Below the pieces are notes generated by a model. The model had not been told where the DNA came from. It ran no database searches and saw only the letters and a program-made list of their open reading frames with translations. From an uncultured Serinicoccus sp. (GTDB lineage: Bacteria; Actinomycetota; Actinomycetes; Actinomycetales; Dermatophilaceae): a stretch of DNA of 64,000 nucleotides. A program made the translations under genes and the position numbers. Position 1 is the first letter of the stretch; each line of letters starts with the position of its first letter. The stretch covers positions 417,972 through 481,971 of the forward strand of contig NZ_CANMUA010000002.1 of the NCBI RefSeq assembly GCF_947500995.1, given 5' to 3'. Positions 23,584 to 32,339 of this stretch are shown piece by piece.

Positions 23584-24474
23584 TCATGCCTCGGGGGCGT
23601 CCTCGTGCTCGGTATGCCGCCGCGCCCGTCGCTCGGCGAGGCTCTCCTTCGCCTTCCCGGTGGCCCCGGCGATGTCCTCACGGGCCTGGCCCAGTCCCTC
23701 CCGGGCCTTCTCGCCCGCGTGCTCCAGGCCCTCCCTGGCCCGTTCCGTGGCCTGCTCCAGGCCGACCCGGGCCTGCTCGACCCCGGACCGGGCGCGGGCG
23801 GCGAGCCGCTCCTTGACGCTGGCGGCGTACTCGTCGACGTAGACCTGGCCGGAGAGCCGCTGCAGCTCGGCCATGACCTCGTCGGTGATCTGCCGCAGCA
23901 CCGCGTGGTCCTCGCTGCGCCCGGCGTGCTCGGGCCAGGAGAGCGGGCGCCCGACGCGCACCCCCACCTGGACCACGTTGGGGATCTTCTGCCCCGTCGG
24001 CTGCGCCTTGTCGGTGTCGATCATGGCGCACGGGATGATCGGGACGCCGGCCTCCAGCGCGAGCCTGGCCATGCCGGTCTTGCCACGGTAGAGACGGCCG
24101 TCGGGGCTGCGGGTGCCCTCGGGGTAGATGCCGAACAGCTCGCCGCGGCGCAGCACGTGCAGGCCCTGCTCCAACGCGGCCATGGACGCCGAGCCCCCGG
24201 AGCGGTCGATCGGGATCTGGCCGGTGGAGGTGAAGAACAGGCGGGTGAGCCAGCCCTTCACGCCGGTGCCGGTGAAGTACTCCATCTTGGCGGGGAAGGT
24301 GATCCGGCGGTCCACGAGGAGCGGGAGGAAGATCGAGTCGGAGAACGACAGGTGGTTGCTCGCCAGGATCGCCGCGCCCGTCTCGGGGAGGTGATGCCTG
24401 CCCTCGATCCAGGGTCGGAAGACAGCCTTCAACGGCGGGCCGACCACCAGGTGCTTGAGGATCCAGTAGATCAT
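23584..24474 (-). CDS. plsC: 1-acyl-sn-glycerol-3-phosphate acyltransferase (PlsC family) with 11-residue repeat tail
   Basis: 296 residues from ATG 24474 behind AGGAGG. The acyltransferase motifs are NHLSFSD (H-x4-D) and YPEGTRSPDGRLYRGKTG; PIIPCAMI is the usual block IV. It transfers an acyl group to lysophosphatidic acid at the membrane. The last ~65 residues are unusual: five near-repeats of 11 residues of the type (A)xEKAREGLxQ, strongly amphipathic and helical, resembling apolipoprotein/LEA-type 11-mers, possibly for membrane surface attachment. The order aroG-plsC repeats that in M. tuberculosis (Rv2178c-Rv2182c). Confidence 0.92.
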   Translation of the reverse strand: MIYWILKHLVVGPPLKAVFRPWIEGRHHLPETGAAILASNHLSFSDSIFLPLLVDRRITFPAKMEYFTGTGVKGWLTRLFFTSTGQIPIDRSGGSASMAALEQGLHVLRRGELFGIYPEGTRSPDGRLYRGKTGMARLALEAGVPIIPCAMIDTDKAQPTGQKIPNVVQVGVRVGRPLSWPEHAGRSEDHAVLRQITDEVMAELQRLSGQVYVDEYAASVKERLAARARSGVEQARVGLEQATERAREGLEHAGEKAREGLGQAREDIAGATGKAKESLAERRARRHTEHEDAPEA

Positions 24475-24594
24475 CGGGGTCCTCCTTCGGCCGTGTCGTC
24501 CGCCGCGCCGCGGGCGCCGGTCTGCGCGCTGACTCTACCCCCGGGAGGCCCGCGCCGCGTCGGACCGACCCGGGCACCGTGCGAGACTGGTGCG

Positions 24595-25077
24595 GTGAGC
24601 CACCGCAGCCCCGAGGACGGCCCCGTCGACCCCGACGTGGACCGGGTCTTCCGCGAGATCGTGGCGGGCCTGCGCGGTGAGGCCGACGCCCAGCACCGGG
24701 GGGCGGTCAACCCGCCCTGGCCCTCCGCCCCGGACCCCGAGCCGACGTCCGGGCGCCCCACTCACCTCGGCCCGCGGACCCCGGAGGGCATGGCGACCGA
24801 CCACCGGTCCTACGAGCCACCGGAGATGGAGGACGACGAGCACTTCGTTCCCCCGCCGCCGGAGCCCCTGCCGGCCGGTGACCTGCATTTCTGGGGCATC
24901 GTCGTCGGTCTGGTCGTCGGCCCGCTGCTCGTGGTGCTCGCGGCGGTCGTGCCCCTGCTGCACCCCGTCTTCGCGGGCGTGGGGGCGCTCCTGGCCATCG
25001 GGGGGTTCGTCCTGCTGGTGCTGCGCCAGCCGCGGCGCCGGCCGCCCTTCGACGGGGACGACGGCGCCCGGGTCTGA
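24595..25077 (+). CDS. Hypothetical two-span membrane protein
   Basis: 160 residues. An acidic, proline-rich cytoplasmic N-terminus (HRSPEDGPVDPDVDRVFREIVAGLRGE) runs to about residue 95. Two hydrophobic segments (about 97-118 and 121-142) and a short basic tail RQPRRRPPFDGDDGARV follow. GTG 24595 is preceded at 6 nt by GAGACT, a weak -10-like box, and no Shine-Dalgarno. I do not recognise the family. It is divergent from plsC and convergent with the ROK-EEP gene. Confidence 0.72.
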   Translation: MSHRSPEDGPVDPDVDRVFREIVAGLRGEADAQHRGAVNPPWPSAPDPEPTSGRPTHLGPRTPEGMATDHRSYEPPEMEDDEHFVPPPPEPLPAGDLHFWGIVVGLVVGPLLVVLAAVVPLLHPVFAGVGALLAIGGFVLLVLRQPRRRPPFDGDDGARV

Positions 25078-25129
25078 GCCGCGCCGGACGCCGCACCTCG
25101 CGCCCGACTGACCCGTGTCGGGGCCCTCC

Positions 25130-26890
25130 TCAGACCTCGAGATCCACCCAGACCGGCAGGTGGTCGCTGGCCTCGCGCACCGGCATACCCTCCAGCAGGG
25201 CGGGGTCCCCGGGCTGGGCATCCCGGTGGCCCCGGGCGAACACCGCGTCGATGTGGCGGTGCGGCTGGTGGGCGGGGAACGTCGGCCGGTCGGCGCTGAC
25301 CTCCTGCAGCCCGTCGGCCAGCATCCGCCACGCCGCCCCGTCGCGCTCCTCGTTGAGGTCGCCGCCCAGCACGAGGGGGACGTCCTCGGAGCCGGCCCGC
25401 GACGCGGCGAGCTCGGCCAGGACCGTGCCGGTGTGCTGCTCCCGCTGCTCGGCCCGCAGGGACAGGTGGACGGACACGACGTCCAGCTGCGGTCCCTCCG
25501 GCAGCCGGACCCGGGTCGTGGTGTAGCTGCGCGGGTTCTCCCGCAGCCCGACGCGCAGCCGGCGGTCCACCGAGTCGGCCGCGGTCACCCGCAGGGACGT
25601 CATGAGGCCGGTGCCGCTGAGCAGCCTGGTGCGGCCGGACCAGAGCAGGTCGCAGCTGCGGGCGAAGGAGCTGATGGCGTACTCCGAGCCCGGGTGACGG
25701 GGCAGCTCCTGCAGCAGCAGGACGTCAGGGCGGATCGCGCGGACGACGGCGGCGGCCGCGTCCGCGCTGTCCTTGAGTCCGCGCAGGTTGTAGCTGGCGA
25801 CACGCAGGAAGGGCATGAGTTCATCCTCCCCCACCCCACCGGAGGACCCGGTATGCGGGGTCACCGGCCCCCCCGCCCGGCGCGGGAAGGTCGCCCGGTC
25901 GCGGCGGCGGGCCAGGTCGGCCGCCCCGACGACACCGGCCCGCTGCCCCAGCCGTGCCGCCAGGACGGGTGGGACCGGCCGGTGGCCGCGGCCGACGAGG
26001 CTGCCGGCGAGGGTCTCGCGCGCCGGGTCGAGCAGGAGGTCACCGGCCCCGCTGACGCCACCCCCGACGACGACGGTGCCCGGGTCGAGGGAGCCCACGA
26101 CACCGGCCAGACCCGTCCCCAGCCACCGCCCGACCTCGGCCAGGATCGTCCGGCTCGTGGGGTCCCCGTCGCGCGCGGCCCGCCAGACGTGCTCCCCGGT
26201 GATCCCGGACGGTCCCCCACCCGGACAGGCGTCCCGCAGCCCCGCGGCGGCCGGACCTCCGACCCGCAGCGCCTCCTGGGCCAGCCGGGCGAGCGCCCGG
26301 CCCGAGGCGTACTGCTCCCAGCACCCCTGGTTGCCGCACTCGCACGGCAGCCCCCCGGGGACCAGCTGCTGGTGCCCGAACTCCCCGGCCAGCCCGTGGC
26401 GCCCGCGCTGCAGCCGGCCGTGGGTGAGGATGGCACCGCCGATGCCGGTCCCCAGGGTCAGCACGACCAGGTGGCTCTCCCCCTGACCGGCCCCGAACCG
26501 GTGCTCGGCCCAGGCCGCGGCGTGCGCGTCGTTGTCGAGCACCACCGGGCGCCCGAGCCGTGCTGCCAGGGTGTCCCGCAGCGGCTCGTCCCGCCAGGAC
26601 AGGTGCGGCGCGAAGACCACGCGGCCCCGGTCGGCGTCCACGAAGCCGGCCGCCCCCACCCCGACCGGCACGCGGGCGCGGACCCCGGGCGGCACCTGCT
26701 GCAGGAGCTCCTGCACCACCTCGACGACGAGGCCCTCCACGACGGCGGCCGCGGCCGTGCGCGCGGGGGTCCGGCGGTAGGCCTCGGACGTCACCCGGCC
26801 CTGCGCGTCGACCAGGCCTGCCTTGACGTGGGTCCCCCCGACGTCGACACCGACGGCCGGGAGCGCGGGGGCCTCGGTCGGGTCGCTCAC
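25130..26890 (-). CDS. ROK-family sugar kinase fused in frame to an endonuclease/exonuclease/phosphatase domain
   Basis: 586 residues in one frame without an intervening stop. Residues 1-330 are a ROK kinase: DVGGTHVK phosphate loop, LTLGTGIGG, EFGHQQL and a zinc-binding CECGNQGCWEQYASG. After a ~28-residue Gly/Pro linker, residues 359-586 form an EEP domain: ASYNLRGLKD, LLLQELPRH, GGDLNEE, HIDAVFARG, SDHLPVWVDL, including the acid and His residues of the family. ATG 25816 has a GGAGG eight bases upstream, so the EEP part (228 residues) may also be made separately. GTG 26890 overlaps the preceding ROK gene stop as GTGA. Either a genuine fusion or two genes that lost the stop between them. Confidence 0.85.
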   Translation of the reverse strand: MSDPTEAPALPAVGVDVGGTHVKAGLVDAQGRVTSEAYRRTPARTAAAAVVEGLVVEVVQELLQQVPPGVRARVPVGVGAAGFVDADRGRVVFAPHLSWRDEPLRDTLAARLGRPVVLDNDAHAAAWAEHRFGAGQGESHLVVLTLGTGIGGAILTHGRLQRGRHGLAGEFGHQQLVPGGLPCECGNQGCWEQYASGRALARLAQEALRVGGPAAAGLRDACPGGGPSGITGEHVWRAARDGDPTSRTILAEVGRWLGTGLAGVVGSLDPGTVVVGGGVSGAGDLLLDPARETLAGSLVGRGHRPVPPVLAARLGQRAGVVGAADLARRRDRATFPRRAGGPVTPHTGSSGGVGEDELMPFLRVASYNLRGLKDSADAAAAVVRAIRPDVLLLQELPRHPGSEYAISSFARSCDLLWSGRTRLLSGTGLMTSLRVTAADSVDRRLRVGLRENPRSYTTTRVRLPEGPQLDVVSVHLSLRAEQREQHTGTVLAELAASRAGSEDVPLVLGGDLNEERDGAAWRMLADGLQEVSADRPTFPAHQPHRHIDAVFARGHRDAQPGDPALLEGMPVREASDHLPVWVDLEV

Positions 26891-27843
26891 ACCCGGCGCG
26901 AGGCGAGGTCTGCCGCCCCGATCATCCCTGCCTCGTTGCCGAGCTCGGCCAGCACCACCGGGGTGATGTCGCGATGTCCCCGTCCGGTGAGGTGGCGGGC
27001 GAAGGCGCGCCGGGCCGGCTGCAGGAGGAGGTCGCCGGCCGCCGAGACCCCACCGCCGATGACGAGCAGCCCGGGGTCGAGGATGGCGGCGAGGGACGCC
27101 AGTCCCTCCCCGGCCCAGCGACCGACGTCCTCGAGGAGCTCCTGGGCCGCCGGGTCCCCGCCCTGGGCCACCTGGGTCACCATGACCCCGGTGAGGGCGG
27201 CCGGGTCACCCCCGCAGGCGTCCGACAACGCGCCGGCGTGCGGGCTGCCGCCGGCCACCAGGTCGCGCGCCTCCCGCACCAGGGCGCTGCCGGAGGCATA
27301 CACCTCCCAGCAGCCCTTGTTGCCGCACCCGCACCGGTGGCCGTCCGGGACCATCCGCATGTGGCCCACCTCGGCCGCCATCCCGTGCGTGCCCCTGACG
27401 AGCTCACCGTCCACGACGATGCCCCCGCCGACGCCGGTACCCAGGGTGATGAGCACCATCTCCTCGGCGTCGCGGGCGGCGCCGAAGCGGAACTCTCCCC
27501 AGGCGGCCGCGTTGGCGTCGTTCTCCAGCACGACCGGCAGGCCGGTGGCCTGCTCCAGCCGCTCCCGCAGCGGCTCGTCGCGCCAGGCGAGGTTGGGGGC
27601 GAAGACGACGAGGTCACCGGAGCGGTCGATGAAGCCGGCGCACGCCACCCCGACCGCCTCGATCGGGCGGTCCGGGCCCAGCTGCTCCGCCAGCTCGCGC
27701 AGCAGGTCGGCGACGGCGGTCACGATGTCGTCCGGCGCCTGCGCCGGGGTCTCGCGCAGCGCCTGCTCCAGGATGGTGCCGTCCTGGACCGCGCTGGCCG
27801 CGATCTTGGTGCCTCCGATGTCCACGCCGACGCAGGTCCTCAC
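26887..27843 (-). CDS. glk: ROK-family glucokinase
   Basis: 318 residues. DIGGTKIAA is the phosphate loop, ITLGTGVGGGI binds ATP, EVGHMRM holds the catalytic region and CGCGNKGCWEVYASG is the structural zinc motif. It is a clear paralogue of the adjoining downstream ROK domain (similar from the N-terminus to GAADLA), so the pair arose by tandem duplication. Likely phosphorylates glucose with ATP or polyphosphate; specificity cannot be read. GTG 27843 lies 6 nt after TAAGGT, a leaderless start. Divergent from fadD15. Confidence 0.9.
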   Translation of the reverse strand: MRTCVGVDIGGTKIAASAVQDGTILEQALRETPAQAPDDIVTAVADLLRELAEQLGPDRPIEAVGVACAGFIDRSGDLVVFAPNLAWRDEPLRERLEQATGLPVVLENDANAAAWGEFRFGAARDAEEMVLITLGTGVGGGIVVDGELVRGTHGMAAEVGHMRMVPDGHRCGCGNKGCWEVYASGSALVREARDLVAGGSPHAGALSDACGGDPAALTGVMVTQVAQGGDPAAQELLEDVGRWAGEGLASLAAILDPGLLVIGGGVSAAGDLLLQPARRAFARHLTGRGHRDITPVVLAELGNEAGMIGAADLASRRV

Positions 27844-27849
27844 CCGTTC

Positions 27850-27855
27850 ACCTTA
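27850..27855 (-). promoter_or_regulatory. -10 box of a leaderless promoter (ROK glucokinase)
   Basis: TAAGGT on the minus strand, 6 nt before GTG 27843. A divergent TAGGGT (27867-27872) faces fadD15, which has a ~38 nt leader with a GGGGAG Shine-Dalgarno. Confidence 0.6.
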
Positions 27856-27916
27856 TCGGGCGAGGGTAGGGTGAGCCCGCCCGAGTGAAGCCGATCCGTG
27901 AAGGGGAGCTGCTGTC

Positions 27917-29710
27917 GTGTCCGAGGTGTCCGTCCCTCCCCTGGCGACCGGGTCCGGGACCGGAAACCTCGTGGACTACCTGCTCGGGTGGGCGCACCGG
28001 GAGCCGTCCCGCGTCCTGGCCTCGACCCGGGACGGGGACACCTGGCACGACGTCACCGCGATCGAGCTGCAGCGGCGGGTCGACCGCCTGGCCAAGGGCT
28101 TCCTCGCCGCCGGCATCCGCCCGGGTGACCGGGTGGCGCTGATGAGCAGGACGCGCCTGGAGTGGACCGTGACCGACCTGGCGCTGTGGAGCGCCGGAGC
28201 GGTGCCGGTGCCCGTCTACGAGACCAGCTCCGCCGACCAGGTGAGGTGGATCTGCCAGGACTCAGGAGCGGTCGCCATCATCGTCGAGGACGCCGCGATG
28301 CGAGCCGTCGTCACCCGCTGCCGCGACGACCTGCCAGAGCTGCGCGACGTGTGGCAGATCGAGTCGGGGTCGCTGGAGGAGCTGGCCGCAGCAGGGCTCG
28401 AGGTCGCGGACGCCGAGCTGGAGGCCCGCCGCACCAGCGTCGACCGCGGAGATCTCGCCACGATCATCTACACCTCCGGGACGACCGGGGCGCCCCGGGG
28501 CTGCGAGCTGACCCACGGCAACTTCATCGCTCTGGCCGACAACGCCTGCGAACGGCTCAGCATCGTCGTCGAGGCCCCGGGCGCCGCGAACCTCCTCTTC
28601 CTCCCGCTGGCGCACGTCTTCGCCCGGTTCATCCAGGTGGTCTGCCTGCGGGCGGGCGTGCGCCTGGGGCACAGCCCGGACGCCCGCACCCTGCTGGAGG
28701 ACCTGGCCGGCTTCGGCCCGACCTTCGTGCTGGCGGTGCCGCGGGTCTTCGAGAAGATCTACGCCGCCGCCGAGCAGCGGGCGCAGGCCTCGGGGCGGGC
28801 CGCTGTCTTCCGGTGGGCGGCCCGGGTCGCCGAGACCCACAGCCGGGCGGTGGACACCGGGTCGGTCGGACCCGGCCTGCGGCTGCAGCACGCCGTCGCC
28901 GACCGCCTGGTCCTGAGCCGCCTGCGCGCCTCGCTGGGCGGCCGGGTGCGCTATGCCATCTCCGGCGGGGCCGCGTTGGGGGCACGGCTCGGGCACGTCT
29001 TCCGGGGCGCGGGCATCGTCGTGCTCGAGGGGTACGGCCTGACCGAGACCACGGCACCCGCCACCGTCAACACCCCCGACCAGCTGCGCATCGGGACCGT
29101 CGGGCGGCCCCTGCCCGGGGTCGCGGTGCGGGTCGACGACAGCGGCGAGATCCTCGTCCAGGGCGTGGGGGTGTTCCGCGGCTACCGCCACGACCCGGCG
29201 GGCACCGAGGCGGTCCTGCGGGAAGGGTGGCTGCGGACCGGGGACCTGGGCGAGCTGGACGCAGACGGGTTCCTGCGCATCACCGGCCGCAGCAAGGAGG
29301 TCATCGTCACCGCCGGTGGCAAGAACGTCGTCCCTGGCCCCTGGGAGGACCGGCTGCGGAGCCATCCGCTCGTCTCGCACTGCATGGTCGTCGGGGAGGC
29401 CCGGCCCTTCGTCGCGGCGCTGGTGACGCTGGACGCCGACCTGCTGCCCGACTGGCTGGAGCACCGGGGCCTCGGCGGGCTGCCGCCCGAGGAGGTCGTC
29501 GCGCATCCCCTCCTGCGGCAGGAGATCCAGGCCGCGGTGGACGGGGCCAACGCCACGGTCAGCCGCGCCGAGTCGATCCGCGCCTTCACCGTGCTGGCCG
29601 AGGACTTCACCGTCGAGGCCGGGACGCTCACCCCGTCGCTGAAGCTGCGCCGACACGTCGTGGCCGCGTCGCACGCCGAGCAGATCGAGGCGATCTACCG
29701 CCCACGATGA
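27917..29710 (+). CDS. fadD15: Long-chain fatty-acid-CoA ligase, FadD15-like
   Basis: 597 residues from GTG 27917 (GGGGAG 9 nt upstream). The AMP-binding signature YTSGTTGAPRGCE starts near residue 185; GYGLTETTAP, GWLRTGDLGELDADGFL and GRSKEVIVTAGGKNV complete the adenylating-enzyme core. The lysine-bearing C-terminal subdomain ends in GTLTPSLKLRRHVV. It activates long-chain fatty acids to acyl-CoA via acyl-AMP at the membrane. Lies at the position of Rv2187 (fadD15) in the conserved block. Confidence 0.92.
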   Translation: MSEVSVPPLATGSGTGNLVDYLLGWAHREPSRVLASTRDGDTWHDVTAIELQRRVDRLAKGFLAAGIRPGDRVALMSRTRLEWTVTDLALWSAGAVPVPVYETSSADQVRWICQDSGAVAIIVEDAAMRAVVTRCRDDLPELRDVWQIESGSLEELAAAGLEVADAELEARRTSVDRGDLATIIYTSGTTGAPRGCELTHGNFIALADNACERLSIVVEAPGAANLLFLPLAHVFARFIQVVCLRAGVRLGHSPDARTLLEDLAGFGPTFVLAVPRVFEKIYAAAEQRAQASGRAAVFRWAARVAETHSRAVDTGSVGPGLRLQHAVADRLVLSRLRASLGGRVRYAISGGAALGARLGHVFRGAGIVVLEGYGLTETTAPATVNTPDQLRIGTVGRPLPGVAVRVDDSGEILVQGVGVFRGYRHDPAGTEAVLREGWLRTGDLGELDADGFLRITGRSKEVIVTAGGKNVVPGPWEDRLRSHPLVSHCMVVGEARPFVAALVTLDADLLPDWLEHRGLGGLPPEEVVAHPLLRQEIQAAVDGANATVSRAESIRAFTVLAEDFTVEAGTLTPSLKLRRHVVAASHAEQIEAIYRPR

Positions 29711-29736
29711 CGTCGGCCCGGACGACCACCCCGACC

Positions 29737-30096
29737 TCAGCCCGCCGCCGCGCGCCGGGACGGGCTGAGGGCGGCCCGGGCGTCGCGCGCCTCGGCGGGC
29801 GTGACCAGCCCGGCACGGACGAAGGCACCGACGGCGGCCAGCTCGTCCGTGTCCAGTCGTGCGGTCCCGTGCTGCTGGACCGGCTGGTCCCCGGCCGGTG
29901 GCTCCTGCGCCGCCGGGTCGGCACCGGGGGCCGACCCGGGGGCTGACGCAGGCGCCGGGTCGTCGAGCCAGAGACGACCGAGGACCGGCACGAAGCAGTC
30001 CCCACAGTGGCGGCCGCGGACCGGGCACGTCTGGCAGTCGATGAGCGTGACCGCCCGGTCGTGCGGGGGCGGTGGTGTGGTCGGGTACGGGTTCAC
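29737..30096 (-). CDS. Cys-rich hypothetical protein
   Basis: 119 residues. Starting at GTG 30096 puts AAGGAGG eight bases upstream; the ATG at 30114 lies inside that Shine-Dalgarno context and is unlikely. Near the N-terminus is C-Q-T-C-x5-C-x2-C (DCQTCPVRGRHCGDC) followed by FVPVLGRLW, then a Pro/Ala-rich linker and a C-terminal helix pair DELAAVGAFVRAGLVTPAEARDARAAL. The four Cys suggest a zinc or iron site. Similar small proteins occur near fadD15/Rv2191 in related actinobacteria; function unknown. Confidence 0.75.
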   Translation of the reverse strand: MNPYPTTPPPPHDRAVTLIDCQTCPVRGRHCGDCFVPVLGRLWLDDPAPASAPGSAPGADPAAQEPPAGDQPVQQHGTARLDTDELAAVGAFVRAGLVTPAEARDARAALSPSRRAAAG

Positions 30097-30187
30097 AGGG
30101 TCCACCTCCTTCATGCCGACGACGCTAGGGGCGGGCACCGACATACCCCGTGGCGACGTCCTCCCCCGGTCTGTCGGTGGCCCCACC

Positions 30188-30193
30188 TAGCCT
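30188..30193 (+). promoter_or_regulatory. -10 box of a leaderless promoter (DnaQ-GIY-YIG nuclease)
   Basis: TAGCCT followed by 7 nt and ATG 30201. Confidence 0.65.
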
Positions 30194-30200
30194 CGGCGGT

Positions 30201-32024
30201 ATGCAGACGCTGGACACGGGGCGTGGCCCCTCGGGCCGCTCCTCCGACCCGGGAGGCCCGGGGACCTACACGCAGGAGACCTTCGGCGACCTCGGCACCC
30301 CCCTGTCGGAGGTCACCTTCGTGGTGGTCGACCTCGAGACCACCGGCGGATCGCCCGCGGGGTCGCAGATCACCGAGGTGGGTGCCGTCAAGGTGCGGGG
30401 CGGGCAGGTCCTCGGGGAGTTCCAGACCCTCGTGCGCCCCGCCACGCCCATCCCGGGGTTCATCACGGTCCTGACCGGCATCACCAACGCCATGGTGGTG
30501 CAGGCCCCGCCCATCTCGGTCGTCCTCCCCCAGTTCCTGGAGTTCGCCCGGGGCAGCGTCCTGGTGGCGCACAACGCCGGCTTCGACGTCTCCTTCCTCA
30601 AGGCCGCCGCCACCGAGACCGGGCACCCGTGGCCCTCCTTCCCCGTGCTCGACACCGTCCGCCTGGCCCGCCAGCTCGTGCACAAGGACGAGGCCCCCAA
30701 CCACAAGCTGGCCAGCCTGGCCCGGTTGTTCGGGTCCGCCACCACGCCCGACCACCGGGCACTGCACGACGCCCGGGCCACCGTCGACGTCCTGCACGGG
30801 TTGGTCGAGCGGGTGGGCAACCTCGGGGTGCACACCCTGGAGGAGCTGCAGTCCTACAGCTCGCGGGTCAGCCCGGCACAACGGCGCAAGCGCGTGCTGG
30901 CGGAGGCCATGCCGTCGGCCCCCGGCGTCTACGTCTTCCGCGATCGCGCAGGCGTGCCGCTCTACGTCGGCACCGCCAGCGACCTGCGGCGCCGCACGCT
31001 CAGCTACTTCACGGCCTCGGAGGGCCGACGACGGATGACGGAGATGGTGGGACTCGCCGACTCCCTGACCCCCATCGTGTGCGCCACCGCCCTGGAGGCC
31101 TCGGTCCGCGAGCTGCGGCTCATCGCCGAGCACAAGCCGCGCTACAACCGTCGGTCACGGCACCCGGAGAAGGCCGTGTGGGTGCGCTTGACCGACGAGC
31201 CGTTCCCCCGGTTGTCCGTCGTCCGCTCGGTCCGGGACGACCGCGCGCAGTATGCCGGGCCGTTCGGCTCGCGCCGGACCGCCGAGGCTGCCGTCACGGC
31301 GCTGCACGAGGTCGTCCCCCTGCGGCAGTGCACCCGCCGCCTCTCCGAGCGCTCTCCCGGCTCGAGCGCCTGCGTGCTGCTGGAGATCGGCCGGTGCGGG
31401 GGGCCGTGCGTCGGGGCGCAGAGCAGGGACGACTACGCGCAGGTGGTCCAGCAGGCGGCACGGGCGCTGGTCGGCAGCACGACCGACGTCGTGGCCGCCC
31501 TGCGCGCGCGGCTGGACGAGCTGGCCGGGCAGGAACGCTTCGAGGAGGCTCGCACGCTGCGGGACCGGATGATGGCCCTGGTGCGGGCCGCGGCGCGGGG
31601 CCAGCGGCTCAGACCGCTGTCGCGCTCCTCCGAGGTGGTCGCCGCCCGACGGCGCGAGGAGGGAGGCTGGGAACTGGTCTGCGTCCGCTACGGACGACTC
31701 GCCGGCGCCTCCCTGAGCCCGCGTGGCGCGGACCCCATGCCCTACGTCGAGGCACTACGCGAGACCGCGGAGGTGGTCTCCCGGCCCGAGGGCTCGGACG
31801 CGCCCGCGGCGCTGGCGGAGGAGACCGAGCTGGTGCTGCGCTGGCTCGAGGCCCCGGGTGTGCGGCTGGTCGACCTCGAGGGCGAGTGGACCTGCCCCGT
31901 GGGGGGTGCAGGCGCGAGCCGCGCCCTGCTCGAGCCCGGTGCGGCGTCCTGGTCGACCACCGAGCCCGCTGCGGGGCGCGAGGCCCGACCGTTCGACCGA
32001 CCGGTCGGCGCACTCCCCGGCTGA
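30201..32024 (+). CDS. DEDDh 3'-5' exonuclease fused to a UvrC-type GIY-YIG domain (Rv2191 family)
   Basis: 607 residues. The N-terminal exonuclease (residues ~33-215) has DLETTG (Exo I), HNAGFDVSFL (Exo II) and HRALHDARATVDVL (Exo III epsilon-type, with His-x4-Asp). A GIY-YIG nuclease domain begins near residue 241 (GVYVFRDRAGVPLYVGTASDLRRR) and is followed by a Cys cluster and a UVR-like coiled region (ARLDELAGQERFEEARTLRDRM). This fusion is known in actinobacteria (Cho/UvrC-like DNA repair proteins). It probably acts in DNA repair, but substrate is not established. The leaderless ATG 30201 fixes the start; the frame itself is open further upstream. Confidence 0.92.
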   Translation: MQTLDTGRGPSGRSSDPGGPGTYTQETFGDLGTPLSEVTFVVVDLETTGGSPAGSQITEVGAVKVRGGQVLGEFQTLVRPATPIPGFITVLTGITNAMVVQAPPISVVLPQFLEFARGSVLVAHNAGFDVSFLKAAATETGHPWPSFPVLDTVRLARQLVHKDEAPNHKLASLARLFGSATTPDHRALHDARATVDVLHGLVERVGNLGVHTLEELQSYSSRVSPAQRRKRVLAEAMPSAPGVYVFRDRAGVPLYVGTASDLRRRTLSYFTASEGRRRMTEMVGLADSLTPIVCATALEASVRELRLIAEHKPRYNRRSRHPEKAVWVRLTDEPFPRLSVVRSVRDDRAQYAGPFGSRRTAEAAVTALHEVVPLRQCTRRLSERSPGSSACVLLEIGRCGGPCVGAQSRDDYAQVVQQAARALVGSTTDVVAALRARLDELAGQERFEEARTLRDRMMALVRAAARGQRLRPLSRSSEVVAARRREEGGWELVCVRYGRLAGASLSPRGADPMPYVEALRETAEVVSRPEGSDAPAALAEETELVLRWLEAPGVRLVDLEGEWTCPVGGAGASRALLEPGAASWSTTEPAAGREARPFDRPVGALPG

Positions 32025-32034
32025 GCGGTCGGCC

Positions 32035-32316
32035 TCAGTGCTCCAGACCCAGGGAGAAGCCCGCCTCGAGGTCGGAGGAGGAGTAGGCGCGGAAGGAGAT
32101 GTGGGTGGTGGTCTCCAGCACCCCGCCCACCTTGTTGAGACGGTCGGCGATGACATCGGCGAAGTCCTCGTGCTGCTGCACCCGCGCGATCGCGATGAGG
32201 TCCACGTCCCCGGTGACGGAGTAGACCTCCCGGATCCCGTCGATCTCGGCGATCTCCTGGGCGACCTCGGGGATGCGACCGACCTCGGCCTTGATCATGA
32301 CGATGGCAGAAATCAC
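32035..32316 (-). CDS. Stand-alone Lrp/AsnC ligand-binding (RAM) domain protein
   Basis: 93 residues, consisting only of the RAM/ACT-like domain (AIVMIKAEVGRIPEVAQEIAEIDGIREVYSVTGDVDLIAIARV), with no helix-turn-helix. Such stand-alone proteins bind amino acids or modulate full-length Lrp regulators. GTG 32316 is 6 nt after TACAGT, so leaderless. Convergent with the nuclease gene (10 bp gap). Its closeness to the qcr operon is common in Micrococcales; a functional tie is not shown. Confidence 0.88.
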   Translation of the reverse strand: MISAIVMIKAEVGRIPEVAQEIAEIDGIREVYSVTGDVDLIAIARVQQHEDFADVIADRLNKVGGVLETTTHISFRAYSSSDLEAGFSLGLEH

Positions 32317-32322
32317 CTGCTC

Positions 32323-32328
32323 ACTGTA
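32323..32328 (-). promoter_or_regulatory. -10 box of a leaderless promoter (Lrp-type protein)
   Basis: TACAGT on the minus strand, 6 nt before GTG 32316. Confidence 0.62.
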
Positions 32329-32339
32329 GCCCCCAACGG

